Assembly: GCF_010093185.1 (NCBI RefSeq)
Contig: NZ_PDWL01000023.1
Coordinates: forward strand, 1 to 62,476
Origin: Pseudoxanthomonas jiangsuensis
GTDB lineage: Bacteria > Pseudomonadota > Gammaproteobacteria > Xanthomonadales > Xanthomonadaceae
Length of the DNA stretch: 62,476 bases
Direction: 5' to 3'
In this document: in pieces, positions 36,123 to 48,443 of the stretch
Numbering within the stretch: the stretch's first letter is position 1
Layout: each line of letters starts with the position of its first letter
Program-made: the position numbers and the translations under genes
Notes under the pieces: model-generated
Seen by the model: only the letters and a program-made list of their open reading frames with translations
What the model was told of the DNA's origin: nothing
Database searches by the model: none

Positions 36123-37011
36123 GACCCACCTCGCTTTTGCACGAAGTGCGTTCCACCTGCAAAGCCACGTCGTGGATATCGAACTGCTGCTCGATCACCC
36201 GGGTGAGCTCGACTTGGATCGTGTCCGGATCGGGCACTCCCGCCGCCAGTACGATGTGAGCCGTCAGCACGACCTGCCCAGTCCCCAACGACCACACATG
36301 AAGATCATGGACCTCTTGCACGGCCGGCATCTCGATCAGCCGCTTGCGGATGGCCGCCACATCCATGCCTTCCGGCACACCCTGCATCAGGATATGGCCC
36401 GCCTGCTTGAGCAGGGTCCAGGTACGGGGTAGCACCCACAGGCCGATCAACACCGCAATGATCGGATCGACCAGCGTCCAACCCGTGACCTTGATGACGA
36501 TCGCGCCAATGATGACGCCCACCGACCCGAGCATATCGCTCCAAACCTCCAGGTAGGCACCCTTCACATTCAAGCTGGTGCCGCTGCCAGCGCGTAGCAG
36601 GCGCATGGAGATCAGGTTGACGATCAAACCCAGCATGGCGATGACCAACATGCCCGTGGACGCAACTTCCGGCGGCTCACGAAAACGTCCCACCGCCTCC
36701 CACAGGATGTAGCCGGCGACCACGAACAACAGACCGCCGTTGATGATCGCGCCGATGGCTTCCATACGGGCATAGCCATAGGTGCGGCGAGCATCAGCCG
36801 GACGTCGACTCATACGCACCGCGATCAACGACACGGTGAGGGCGATGACATCGGTCATCATGTGCGCCGCATCGGATAGCAGCGCCAAACTATTTGTTAC
36901 CAGACCGCCGATTATCTCGGCGATGAGGAACGTGGAAGTCAGGCCGAGCGCCCACCATAGGGGCTTCTCGTACCGGATCTCGGACGTTTCATGATCATGC
37001 CCTGTGCTCAT
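36115..37011 (-). CDS. czcD: Cation diffusion facilitator CzcD (Zn/Cd/Co export)
   Basis: A 298-residue CDF antiporter. The start at 37011 has AGGAG 8 bp upstream. The six-span domain carries the metal motifs LLSDAAHMMTD and YLEVWSDMLGSVG; the second site has Glu where many family members have His. A C-terminal cytoplasmic ferredoxin-like domain follows (VQEVHDLHVWSLGTGQ). It is 81 bp downstream of czcA and overlaps eptA. Confidence 0.92.
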   Translation of the reverse strand: MSTGHDHETSEIRYEKPLWWALGLTSTFLIAEIIGGLVTNSLALLSDAAHMMTDVIALTVSLIAVRMSRRPADARRTYGYARMEAIGAIINGGLLFVVAGYILWEAVGRFREPPEVASTGMLVIAMLGLIVNLISMRLLRAGSGTSLNVKGAYLEVWSDMLGSVGVIIGAIVIKVTGWTLVDPIIAVLIGLWVLPRTWTLLKQAGHILMQGVPEGMDVAAIRKRLIEMPAVQEVHDLHVWSLGTGQVVLTAHIVLAAGVPDPDTIQVELTRVIEQQFDIHDVALQVERTSCKSEVGHA

Positions 37012-37092
37012 GCGTGTTCTCCTGGGAACAGATGCAAAAGAGCGGCTAGGAACGGGGTAGGGCGGCGGTGCGTACACCGCCGCCGTGCCCTG

Positions 37093-41330
<4,238 letters not shown>

Positions 41331-41340
41331 GTGGAAATCC

Positions 41341-42609
41341 TTATGGAGTGGTGGTGCCGCTGGCGACGATCGGCTGCCCGGTCAGGCGCTGGATCTCGAT
41401 CAGGGCAGCTTGTGCATCGACGGCCACTTGCAGCTGGCGCACGCTGGCTTCCACGCGTTGCGCCTGCAGCTGCGACCACTCCAGATAGCTGATCGCACCG
41501 GCTTTCCACGCGTACTCGGCGGCCTTCTCAGCCTTCTCCAAGCGCGGGATCACGTCGGTACGCAGGCGACCGACTTCCAACCGTGCCGTGGAGTAATTGC
41601 CGTAGGCGTTGGTGAGCGCGGAGTACAGATCGATACGCAGGGACTCGCGTTCGATCGGCGTCATGGCCAGTTCGGCTTCAGCCGCCCGGATGCCCGGTGC
41701 GGCACGGCGTGCCGACCCCAGCGGAATGCTGATGCCGGCCATGAACCCCACATCACTCGTAGATCGGTTGTAGCGTCCACCGGCCTGCCACTGCAGATCA
41801 GGCGTAGCTTGCGTACGAGCCAGACGTAGCTGGGCCTCACGCACACGCTCCACGCCCGCCAACTCAGCAAGCTCGGGCGTGTTCTGCAGGTAGTCACTCA
41901 GTGCATTGAAGCTCTGCAGTTCCGGCAGCACCAAAGGATTGCCCGCGGCCACGGTGAAGCTGGGCGTGCGCTCATTCCACAGGGCCGCCAGGTTCTGGCG
42001 CGTGGCCGCTTCATCGGCAATGGCACGATCCCGATCCAGCTCGGCCGTGGCCAAGGCCGCCTGTGCGGTGAGCACGACGGACTCAGGTGACGCACCTGCG
42101 GTCAGGCGGGTACGTGCTGCATCGACAGCGCGCCTACGTTGAACAATGTCCAACTCGGCGATGCTCTTGCGCTTGGTCGCCGCGGTGACCGCCAGATAAC
42201 GCTGCGCCGTCTCGGCCAGCAGGTCCAGCCTTGCCATCTCACGCTGCGGCGCCAACGTATCAATGTTGGCCAGCGCCAGGGCTTGCCGGGCGTTGAGCTT
42301 GCCGCCGCGCTCGATCACCCCAGCCAGGGTGACCGTGAGCTCGGCCTCGCTGAAACCGCGATAGTTGCCGGTGCCGAGCGTGTTTTCGATGGTTGCGCCG
42401 AGGGTCATCGGGGGCTTGAGGGCCGCCGATGCCAAGTTGGCATCCAGGACCTGACGACGTCCGTCGAAGATGCGCAGGTCAGGGTGTGTCGTGGCAACGC
42501 GCGCAATGGCGTCGTCCAACGAAAGGGTAGAAGAGGGCGCCGTCCCCGTCTGCGCGTACGCAACGGGCACGACCAAAAAGGCAGCGCACGCTGCCAGTCG
42601 CAACCACAT
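41341..42609 (-). CDS. czcC: CzcC TolC-family outer membrane factor
   Basis: A 422-residue outer-membrane channel with a signal peptide (ACAAFLVVPVAYA) and the duplicated TolC helical pattern. It lies 54 bp after the czcI-like gene; a GC-rich imperfect hairpin (about 42640-42659) lies in that gap. It completes CzcCBA, and could also serve the orphaned Cus-type components. Confidence 0.9.
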   Translation of the reverse strand: MWLRLAACAAFLVVPVAYAQTGTAPSSTLSLDDAIARVATTHPDLRIFDGRRQVLDANLASAALKPPMTLGATIENTLGTGNYRGFSEAELTVTLAGVIERGGKLNARQALALANIDTLAPQREMARLDLLAETAQRYLAVTAATKRKSIAELDIVQRRRAVDAARTRLTAGASPESVVLTAQAALATAELDRDRAIADEAATRQNLAALWNERTPSFTVAAGNPLVLPELQSFNALSDYLQNTPELAELAGVERVREAQLRLARTQATPDLQWQAGGRYNRSTSDVGFMAGISIPLGSARRAAPGIRAAEAELAMTPIERESLRIDLYSALTNAYGNYSTARLEVGRLRTDVIPRLEKAEKAAEYAWKAGAISYLEWSQLQAQRVEASVRQLQVAVDAQAALIEIQRLTGQPIVASGTTTP

Positions 42610-42656
42610 GAGGTATCTCCGATTAGGCGAAAGAACGATGCACCGGCAAGCCGGCG

Positions 42657-42674
42657 TGCAGCGTTAGGCCGTAA
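42657..42674. repeat. 18-bp direct repeat, copy 1, at the czcI-like stop
   Basis: TGCAGCGTTAGG-N2-GTAA occurs here and again at 43137-43154, exactly 480 bp away, flanking the czcI-like gene in the same orientation. Sixteen of 18 bases match. Copy 1 covers the stop codon. Function unknown. Confidence 0.5.
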
Positions 42675-43068
42675 TCGGGGGACGGGTTAGGGACAGCGGC
42701 TGCAGGGAATCCAGCGGCTGGATCTCGTGCACAGGCGCGATCGCCTGAGGAGCGAGCGGATCGACCACAAGGGCGGGCGAGGGAATAGCCACCGGGTGGC
42801 CGCACGCATGGGCGCCATGGACCAGCGCGTGCAGCAGATCGCCGGCCGAACCCTCGTCCTGATCGCCGGCATCCTGATCAACCACCGCGCTGGTGGCGTC
42901 ATCGCTGACATCGCAGTGCTCCGGATCGGCATGATCGGCCACGGCCTGGGCCGACTCGTGGATATCGCCCACGGCCGCCAGCACCGGATTGGCCACCACC
43001 GCGAACAACAGCAGTGCCAGCGCCGGCAGGCGCAGGAATCGGCTGAGTTGGCGTAGGGCACGCGTCAT
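42664..43068 (-). CDS. CzcI-like small exported protein
   Basis: A 134-residue protein at the head of czcCBA. ATG 43068 (MTRALRQLSRF) starts a signal or anchor segment; the longer frame to 43107 begins with TTG and is less likely. The mature part is acidic (DHADPEHCDVSDD, VDQDAGDQDEGS), has HALVHGAHACGH with His and Cys, and ends RPPITA. Position and size match CzcI, the small regulator-like protein preceding czcCBA in Cupriavidus. Sequence identity to CzcI was not established. Confidence 0.55.
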   Translation of the reverse strand: MTRALRQLSRFLRLPALALLLFAVVANPVLAAVGDIHESAQAVADHADPEHCDVSDDATSAVVDQDAGDQDEGSAGDLLHALVHGAHACGHPVAIPSPALVVDPLAPQAIAPVHEIQPLDSLQPLSLTRPPITA

Positions 43069-43136
43069 GGTGCGCGCATGGTAGTCAGTCCCTTGCGCGT
43101 TAGACAATCACGCAATTCAGGAAACTGTCATCGCGC

Positions 43137-43154
43137 TGCAGCGTTAGGGTGTAA
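43137..43154. repeat. 18-bp direct repeat, copy 2, in the czc divergent promoter region
   Basis: Second copy of TGCAGCGTTAGG-N2-GTAA, in the intergenic region between the czcI-like gene and the divergent small gene at 43220. It is placed where a regulator could bind, but no known consensus is recognised. Confidence 0.5.
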
Positions 43155-43219
43155 CAGCGCTTGGCGTGCGCGACCGGGTTGGGTATCGTCGGGCCATTCG
43201 TGCAGCCCGGGACCTCCGC

Positions 43220-43582
43220 GTGCGCCTTCTGACCGCCCATCCCCGATCCTGGCTCGCCTTGGGCGCGCTGTGGCTGGTCGTGGCGGCGGTGCTGGCCCAT
43301 CCGGTCCTGACCCAGCTCGGGCAGCTGCATGGTCTGGAGCACAGCGTACCGCACCTGCGCGCAGCCGCGCATGCGCACGATGCCAAGGGCGAGGTGCCCG
43401 ATGAGCACGCCAAGGGGGCGCACAGCCTGTTCCATCACTCGGACGTGTGCGCACACGCGGTGATCCTGCCGGACTTCCCGGCCCCTGGGCCGCTCATCCC
43501 CGGCCAGGCCTATACGCCCATCGCCGCGGTCTTGGCGCTGGCCCAGCGCTCTACGCATCCCTTACGCCCACCCATCGCGTGA
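43220..43582 (+). CDS. Small His-rich exported protein divergent from czc, function unknown
   Basis: A 120-residue protein from GTG 43220 (an in-frame GTG at 43166 is an alternative). A hydrophobic segment (WLALGALWLVVAAVLA) is followed by a His-rich region (LHGLEHSVPHLRAAAHAHDAKGEVPDEHAKGAHSLFHHSDVCAHA) and a C-terminus LRPPIA similar to the RPPITA end of the czcI-like protein across the divergent promoter. The shared layout suggests paralogy or shared role. No named family is recognised. Confidence 0.55.
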   Translation: MRLLTAHPRSWLALGALWLVVAAVLAHPVLTQLGQLHGLEHSVPHLRAAAHAHDAKGEVPDEHAKGAHSLFHHSDVCAHAVILPDFPAPGPLIPGQAYTPIAAVLALAQRSTHPLRPPIA

Positions 43583-43719
43583 TCGCGCCGGCGCACGCCG
43601 CCTTGGCGTAGCCGCTGCTTCGGGATCGCGTGCGCCGGTCGCAACGACCGTGCTGTCGCGTGGCACTCACTTGCGCTGTGGACACTCAGGTTCATCTGCG
43701 CAGCACTGACGAGATCGAT

Positions 43720-46212
43720 ATGGATACCTCCCTTGGCAAGTTGCGCCTGGACATTCCCGTTGTGCTTCCCCACGTGCGAGATGCCGCCGATGCGTGCATC
43801 GAGCGCCTGCAGAGCGAACTGCTCGCACGCCCCGGTGTGGATCGCGTCCACATTCGACCTGCCGAAGGGGAGGGGCTGGGCCAGCTATGCGTGCACTTCG
43901 ATCCGCAGGTGATGTCGCTGGCCCGCATTCGCGAGCTGACACAGGCCGCGGGCGCACGCGTCACCGAAAGCTTCGGTCACCTCACCTGGACGGTCACCGG
44001 CATCGGACATGAGCGACGCGCCCGCACTGTGGCCGAACAGATGAGCTCGGTGTTCGGCGTGCTGGAAGCCCGCGCCAGCTCGGCCGGCACGGTGTACCTG
44101 GAGTTCGAGCGCGAGAAGATCGACGAGAGCGGGTTGGAGGCCTCTCTCAAGCGCATGGGCGTTACACGCGTGGTGACGGGCAAGCCGTCCCAGCACGAGG
44201 ATCATGCCGGTCATGCGCATGACGGCAAACAAGGGGAGCACGGAGAGGAGAAGCACGACCACGACCACACCGGCGGCCTGCTCGGCCCCAACACCGAGCT
44301 GATCTTCGCCCTGACCTGTGGTGCGTTGCTGCTGGTGGGCTTTCTGATCGAGAAGTTCGCCGCTTCATTGCCGGGGTGGTTGCCCACAGCCTGCTATATC
44401 GGTGCGTATGTCTTTGGCGGCGCCTACACGCTGCGCGAGGCCTACGACAACCTCAAGCTCAAGCGCTTTGAAATCGACACCTTGATGCTGGTCGCCGCCG
44501 CCGGCGCCGCCGCGCTGGGCTCCTGGGCCGAAGGTGCGTTGCTGCTATTCCTTTTCAGCTTGGGTCATGCGCTGGAGCACTACGCGATGGGACGCGCCAA
44601 GCGCGCCATCGAGGCGCTGGCCGAGCTCGCGCCGGATACGGCGATCGTCATCCGCGGCGAGTCCACCACCGAGATTCCGGTCGGCGACCTCCAGCTCGGT
44701 GATCGGGTACTGGTGCGTCCCAACGAGCGCCTGCCGGCCGATGGATTCCTGCTGAAGGGCAACTCTAGCATCAACCAGGCACCGGTGACCGGCGAGTCCA
44801 TCCCGGTGGACAAGCGGCCGGTGGAAGATGCCGCGCTGGCACGAAGCAGGCCCGACAGCGTCGATGCGGCCAGTCGGGTCTTCGCAGGCACCATCAATGG
44901 GGCCGGTGCGATCGAAGTGGAAGTGACCAAGCGCGCCGAGGACTCCGCGCTGGCGCGGGTGGTGAAGATGGTGAGCGAGGCCGAGACACGCAAGTCGGCC
45001 ACCCAGCGCTTCACCGATCGCTTCGAGCGGATCTTCGTACCTGCGGTACTGGCGCTGGCGTTCCTGCTGCTGTTTGCCTGGGTGGTGGTGGATGAGCCGT
45101 TCCGCGACAGCTTCTATCGCGCCATGGCCGTGCTGGTGGCCGCCAGTCCGTGCGCGTTGGCCATCGCCACCCCGAGCGCGGTCCTGTCCGGTATCGCCCG
45201 CGCGGCGCGTGGGGGCGTGCTGATCAAGGGCGGCGCGCCGCTGGAGGATCTGGGTTCGTTGAAGGCGATGGCCTTCGACAAGACCGGCACCCTGACCGAA
45301 GGGCGCCCGCGCATCACCGATGTGGTGGCGGTTGACGGGGCGTCGGAGACCGAGCTGCTGCAGGTAGCGGTCGCGGTGGAGTCGCTGAGCGATCATCCGT
45401 TGGCCGCCGCGATCGCGCGTGATGGTCGCAGCCGATTGGATAGAGGCAAGTTGCCAACGGCCTCGGACTTGGAAAACCTGATCGGCCGCGGCGTCAAAGC
45501 CCGTCTGGGCGATCAGCCGGTATGGATCGGCAAGGCCGAGATGTTCGGCGCGGACGGGGTTCCCGCCCTGGGTGCCGCCGCGGCAGCGGCCATCGCCGCG
45601 TTGCGCGAGCAGGGCAGGACGACCATGGTCGTGCGGTTGGGCGATCGGGAGCTCGGCGCGATCGGCTTGATGGACACGCCACGCGAGGCGGCCAAGCAGG
45701 CGCTGATGCGCCTGAAGGCCATGGGCATCGAGCGCATGATCATGATCTCCGGCGATCACCAGAAGGTGGCCCAGGCCGTGGCCAAGGAGGTCGGCCTGGA
45801 CGAGGCGTGGGGCGACCTGATGCCCGAAGACAAGGTCGAGGCGATCCGCAAGCTGCGCGATCAGGACAAGGTCGCCATGGTTGGCGACGGCGTCAACGAT
45901 GCGCCTGCGATGGCCAATGCCACCGTCGGCATCGCCATGGGCGCGGCCGGCTCGGACGTGGCCCTGGAAACGGCCGATGTGGCATTGATGGCCGATGACC
46001 TGAAGCACCTGCCATTCGCCGTGGGTTTAAGTCGTCACACGCGCGGCATCATCCGGCAGAACGTCTTCGTCAGCCTCGGCATCGTCGCCTTCCTGGTGCC
46101 GGCCACAATTTTCGGGCTCGGCATCGGTCCGGCGGTGGCCGTGCACGAAGGCTCCACACTCTTGGTGGTCTTCAACGCACTGCGTCTGTTGGCCTATAAG
46201 GACAGGTCCTAG
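43720..46212 (+). CDS. CzcP/P1B-4-like metal-transporting ATPase with SPC motif and His-rich N-terminus
   Basis: An 830-residue P-type ATPase. The membrane motif is SPC (AASPCALAIATP) rather than CPC, and the last span has HEGSTLLVVFNALRLL; together these mark the P1B-4 group that includes CzcP and CtpD (Zn, Co, Cd, Ni, Fe). Two degenerate HMA-like domains without CxxC (residues 1-150) and a His/Asp stretch (HEDHAGHAHDGKQGEHGEEKHDHDH) precede the membrane domain; typical P1B-4 pumps lack these. [14 protein letters not shown] and GDGVNDAPA are intact. The start at 43720 (MDTSLGKLRL) is the best ATG. It ends at a strong terminator hairpin. Confidence 0.88.
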   Translation: MDTSLGKLRLDIPVVLPHVRDAADACIERLQSELLARPGVDRVHIRPAEGEGLGQLCVHFDPQVMSLARIRELTQAAGARVTESFGHLTWTVTGIGHERRARTVAEQMSSVFGVLEARASSAGTVYLEFEREKIDESGLEASLKRMGVTRVVTGKPSQHEDHAGHAHDGKQGEHGEEKHDHDHTGGLLGPNTELIFALTCGALLLVGFLIEKFAASLPGWLPTACYIGAYVFGGAYTLREAYDNLKLKRFEIDTLMLVAAAGAAALGSWAEGALLLFLFSLGHALEHYAMGRAKRAIEALAELAPDTAIVIRGESTTEIPVGDLQLGDRVLVRPNERLPADGFLLKGNSSINQAPVTGESIPVDKRPVEDAALARSRPDSVDAASRVFAGTINGAGAIEVEVTKRAEDSALARVVKMVSEAETRKSATQRFTDRFERIFVPAVLALAFLLLFAWVVVDEPFRDSFYRAMAVLVAASPCALAIATPSAVLSGIARAARGGVLIKGGAPLEDLGSLKAMAFDKTGTLTEGRPRITDVVAVDGASETELLQVAVAVESLSDHPLAAAIARDGRSRLDRGKLPTASDLENLIGRGVKARLGDQPVWIGKAEMFGADGVPALGAAAAAAIAALREQGRTTMVVRLGDRELGAIGLMDTPREAAKQALMRLKAMGIERMIMISGDHQKVAQAVAKEVGLDEAWGDLMPEDKVEAIRKLRDQDKVAMVGDGVNDAPAMANATVGIAMGAAGSDVALETADVALMADDLKHLPFAVGLSRHTRGIIRQNVFVSLGIVAFLVPATIFGLGIGPAVAVHEGSTLLVVFNALRLLAYKDRS

Positions 46213-46283
46213 CGCCACAGCCTCAAGCTGATGACATCACGGTCGCGGCGGTGCCACATCGTGATCCTTCGCCGCGTCGTCAT

Positions 46284-46308
46284 GGCCTGCCGAGTACCTC
46301 GGCAGGCC
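46284..46308. terminator. Bidirectional hairpin between czcP-like and DsbA-like genes
   Basis: A perfect 11-bp stem (GGCCTGCCGAG with CTCGGCAGGCC) with a TAC loop lies between two converging genes. No long U-run is present, but the position suits a shared terminator. Confidence 0.6.
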
Positions 46309-46317
46309 GCGCCAAGA

Positions 46318-46878
46318 TCAGGGCTTCTTTCGGGTGCGCTGGAGCTCGGCTGCCACGAGCGCGCTCAATTGCTGAGGACCCAGTTCGGATAGCAGCTTGC
46401 CGTTGACGAAGAACGTTGGCGTGCCACGAATGTCGGCCGCTTCCACAGCGGCCACATCGCGTTTGATCAGGGTCTCGACCGCCCCGGTCGCCAGATAGCG
46501 CTGTGCACGCGCACGGTCCAAACCGACGGCGACAGCAAACTCCCATACCTTTTTCGGATCCGGCGCGCCATGGCTGGCCCACACAGGCTGGTTTCTCATC
46601 AAGGTCTCCAGCACCGGCTCGAACTTCTTCTGTTCCCGGGCCGCTTCCAGCACACCAATGGCTTCCTTGGAGACCTGTCCATGGAAGGGCACATAGCGGA
46701 TCACCAGACGCACGTCCTTAGGATGGGCGGCCAGCAGTTGCTTCACGTGGGGATACATCGCACGGCAGGAGTCGCAGAACTCCACGATCGTGCCTGGCGC
46801 AGTCACCGGCCCCATGGGCGGTGCGCCGGCAGGCCAGTAGAAAGAGCGCGCGGAATCAATCAAGGATACCGGCCGCAC
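46318..46878 (-). CDS. DsbA/thioredoxin-like protein, apparently N-terminally truncated
   Basis: A 186-residue thioredoxin-fold protein related to DsbA-like thiol oxidoreductases. It has TIVEF followed directly by CDSC and RAMYPHV, then the DsbA helical insert and the cis-Pro loop GTPTFFVNGK (about residue 155). Exported family members have a signal peptide and a few residues between VEF and the CxxC; here neither is present and the only start is a GTG 5 bp from a dif-like site. Either the 5' part was lost in a recombination at that site or the gene uses a cytoplasmic form. Confidence is for the family, not for function. Confidence 0.65.
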   Translation of the reverse strand: MRPVSLIDSARSFYWPAGAPPMGPVTAPGTIVEFCDSCRAMYPHVKQLLAAHPKDVRLVIRYVPFHGQVSKEAIGVLEAAREQKKFEPVLETLMRNQPVWASHGAPDPKKVWEFAVAVGLDRARAQRYLATGAVETLIKRDVAAVEAADIRGTPTFFVNGKLLSELGPQQLSALVAAELQRTRKKP

Positions 46879-46882
46879 CCCG

Positions 46883-46910
46883 GCTTTACATAAGCGACGT
46901 TATGCGAAGT
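46883..46910 (-). other. dif-like XerC/XerD site 1
   Basis: On the minus strand: ACTTCGCATAA (XerC-type arm, 46900-46910), central CGTCGC, TTATGTAAAGC (XerD-type arm, 46883-46893). The total of 28 bp and both inner arm sequences match dif and plasmid pdif sites. It touches the broken 5' end of the DsbA-like gene. Its XerC arm faces the second site at 50392. Confidence 0.6.
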
Positions 46911-47028
46911 AAGTTATTGATTATACCGGATTAATTTGGAAATCGCAAGGTCTGTAGTTGCACCGTGCGCTAGCCGGCCACAGACGCGATAAGCTAAGCA
47001 TTCCTTAGTTCCAGCCATTCTTGATGTC

Positions 47029-47301
47029 ATGACGACGCCATCTGAGCGCACCCGCAATGTGTTGCAGGCGGGCGCGTTCCTCCGGCAGCTAGCGGCCAGC
47101 CAAGCCGTGCCCAAAGAGGTGCGGCAAGAGGCATATCGACTGCTGCGGCACTATCCAACCGTCAGCGACATCGAGGCGATTGCTGAGCACGAAGAGCGGC
47201 TGCGAGCGCTGACCCAGTCGGCCTTCGTACGACCCTACCTGAGCAGCGAGATCGAGGCGGATTGGTTCTCCGGATACCCGCTTGGCCCTCATCGCATCTG
47301 A
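47029..47301 (+). CDS. BPSL0761-family small protein
   Basis: A 90-residue soluble protein (MTTPSERTRNVLQAGAFLRQLA ... EVRQEAYRLLRHYPTVSDIE) of the BPSL0761 family, found in accessory regions of proteobacteria. No catalytic motif is visible. It is directly followed, 2 bp after its stop, by the SseB-like gene. The 118 bp between the dif-like site and this gene are AT-rich and may hold the promoter. Confidence 0.7.
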   Translation: MTTPSERTRNVLQAGAFLRQLAASQAVPKEVRQEAYRLLRHYPTVSDIEAIAEHEERLRALTQSAFVRPYLSSEIEADWFSGYPLGPHRI

Positions 47302-47303
47302 CT

Positions 47304-48065
47304 ATGAAGCAACCGAGCAGGCCGCGTGCAAGAGGGACTACGTCCGCAGAGGCAGCGCTGGAGGCTTCCTTTGAACGGGCCCGCGACAGCGCAGCCGAGG
47401 AACGCGCATTCTTCAAGCGACTGATGGATGCGATCGTGTACGTGCATGCGCCCGTCTCGGATGACGCGCGGACACTGCGGCTGGTCCAGTTCCGCCATCC
47501 TGACGGTTTCGATGCGATCCCCTTCTTTACCTCGCTCGACAAGGCGCAGGCGGCCAGTTCGGCTGCTGTCAGAATTCTGGGAGTTCCAGGCCGTGAGCTG
47601 CTAACCGGTACTCGCGGCGCTACGTTGATGCTCAATCCCAACGACGACGGCGTTGTCCTCTACCCGGAAGAGGTTGCGGCATTGTTGGATACGGGCTTTC
47701 TGGCCAGGGTGGAACGGCTGGAGCCGGCGGAGTTCGCGGTGAGACCTGCCCAAGCCGCACCGGCTTGGCTCGCTCCGGCCATCAGCGGCAGCCTTGAACA
47801 CGCCGACTTCGTCTCGTCGGCGTATCTCCTGGAAACTCACTCGTCGGGGGGCGTCGAACAGCCTCCCGGTCTGTTGATCTGGCTGGTGGTCGACCTGGCT
47901 TTCGCCGAGCGGGCGGCTCGTCTGGTGACCACCGCCATACAGCCCTTATGCTCAGATTTGGACGTCATCATCGACTTGGCGGTCCACGACGTATCGCAGC
48001 CTTTGCCGGCGGGCCTGGATGATCCCCAGATCGTGCCCATGTTCACGAGAATCAAGCCAACTTGA
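47304..48065 (+). CDS. SseB-like protein (enhanced serine sensitivity family)
   Basis: A 253-residue soluble protein with two regions resembling SseB domains: residues 22-125 (ALEASFERARDSAAEERAFFKRLMDAIVYVHAP ... GFDAIPFFTSLDKAQ) and 150-250. The start at 47304 is 2 bp after the preceding stop, while the longer frame overlaps it. Function is unknown beyond the SseB name. No link to metals is visible; it is probably cargo. Confidence 0.65.
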   Translation: MKQPSRPRARGTTSAEAALEASFERARDSAAEERAFFKRLMDAIVYVHAPVSDDARTLRLVQFRHPDGFDAIPFFTSLDKAQAASSAAVRILGVPGRELLTGTRGATLMLNPNDDGVVLYPEEVAALLDTGFLARVERLEPAEFAVRPAQAAPAWLAPAISGSLEHADFVSSAYLLETHSSGGVEQPPGLLIWLVVDLAFAERAARLVTTAIQPLCSDLDVIIDLAVHDVSQPLPAGLDDPQIVPMFTRIKPT

Positions 48066-48082
48066 GCGCAGCTCATCGGCCT

Positions 48083-48241
48083 ATGAGCCCTGAAGACAAA
48101 CTGCTAGCACTCCTTCCGGAATTGACCGAGGAAGAGAAGGATCGGCGGACCCGCGAAGGTATCGCCGACGTCGACGCTGGACGTACGATCCCGCACGAGG
48201 AACTACTGCAATGGATCAGGCGATGGTCGGAGCCTTCTTGA
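48083..48241 (+). CDS. Small orphan antitoxin-like protein
   Basis: A 52-residue ORF (MSPEDKLLALLPELTEEEKD ... RTIPHEELLQWIRRWSEPS). The sequence ADVDAGRTIPHEELLQWIRRW is the C-terminal pattern of ParD/RelB-like antitoxins that often end in a basic WL-x-x-W. No toxin gene follows; the next 170 bp are non-coding. Either the partner was lost or this is a stand-alone regulator. The size is small, so coding status is moderately supported. Confidence 0.5.
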   Translation: MSPEDKLLALLPELTEEEKDRRTREGIADVDAGRTIPHEELLQWIRRWSEPS

Positions 48242-48443
48242 GGGTTTCCGTTGGGTCAGGAGCGTGGAAACTCTTGAATCCAATATTCAAGAAGGGCACG
48301 CGTGCCTAAGCAGCACTTCAGAAATGCCTGGGTCACGCGGCTTCTGGTTCGATCAAGCCTAAGTCTGTAATCCACGCACTGCCTGACGTCGAGGGGTGTT
48401 TCCTCGTTGAATCATGGTGTTAGAGCCGATTCGGCTGTTTTTC

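Noticed and set aside
42604..42674. Integron attC-like element between czcI-like and czcC (GCGTTAGGC with an adjacent hairpin)
   Set aside because: The matching upstream R box (RYYYAAC) and paired L boxes are missing, and no integrase or cassette structure is seen; more likely an intercistronic hairpin plus repeat.
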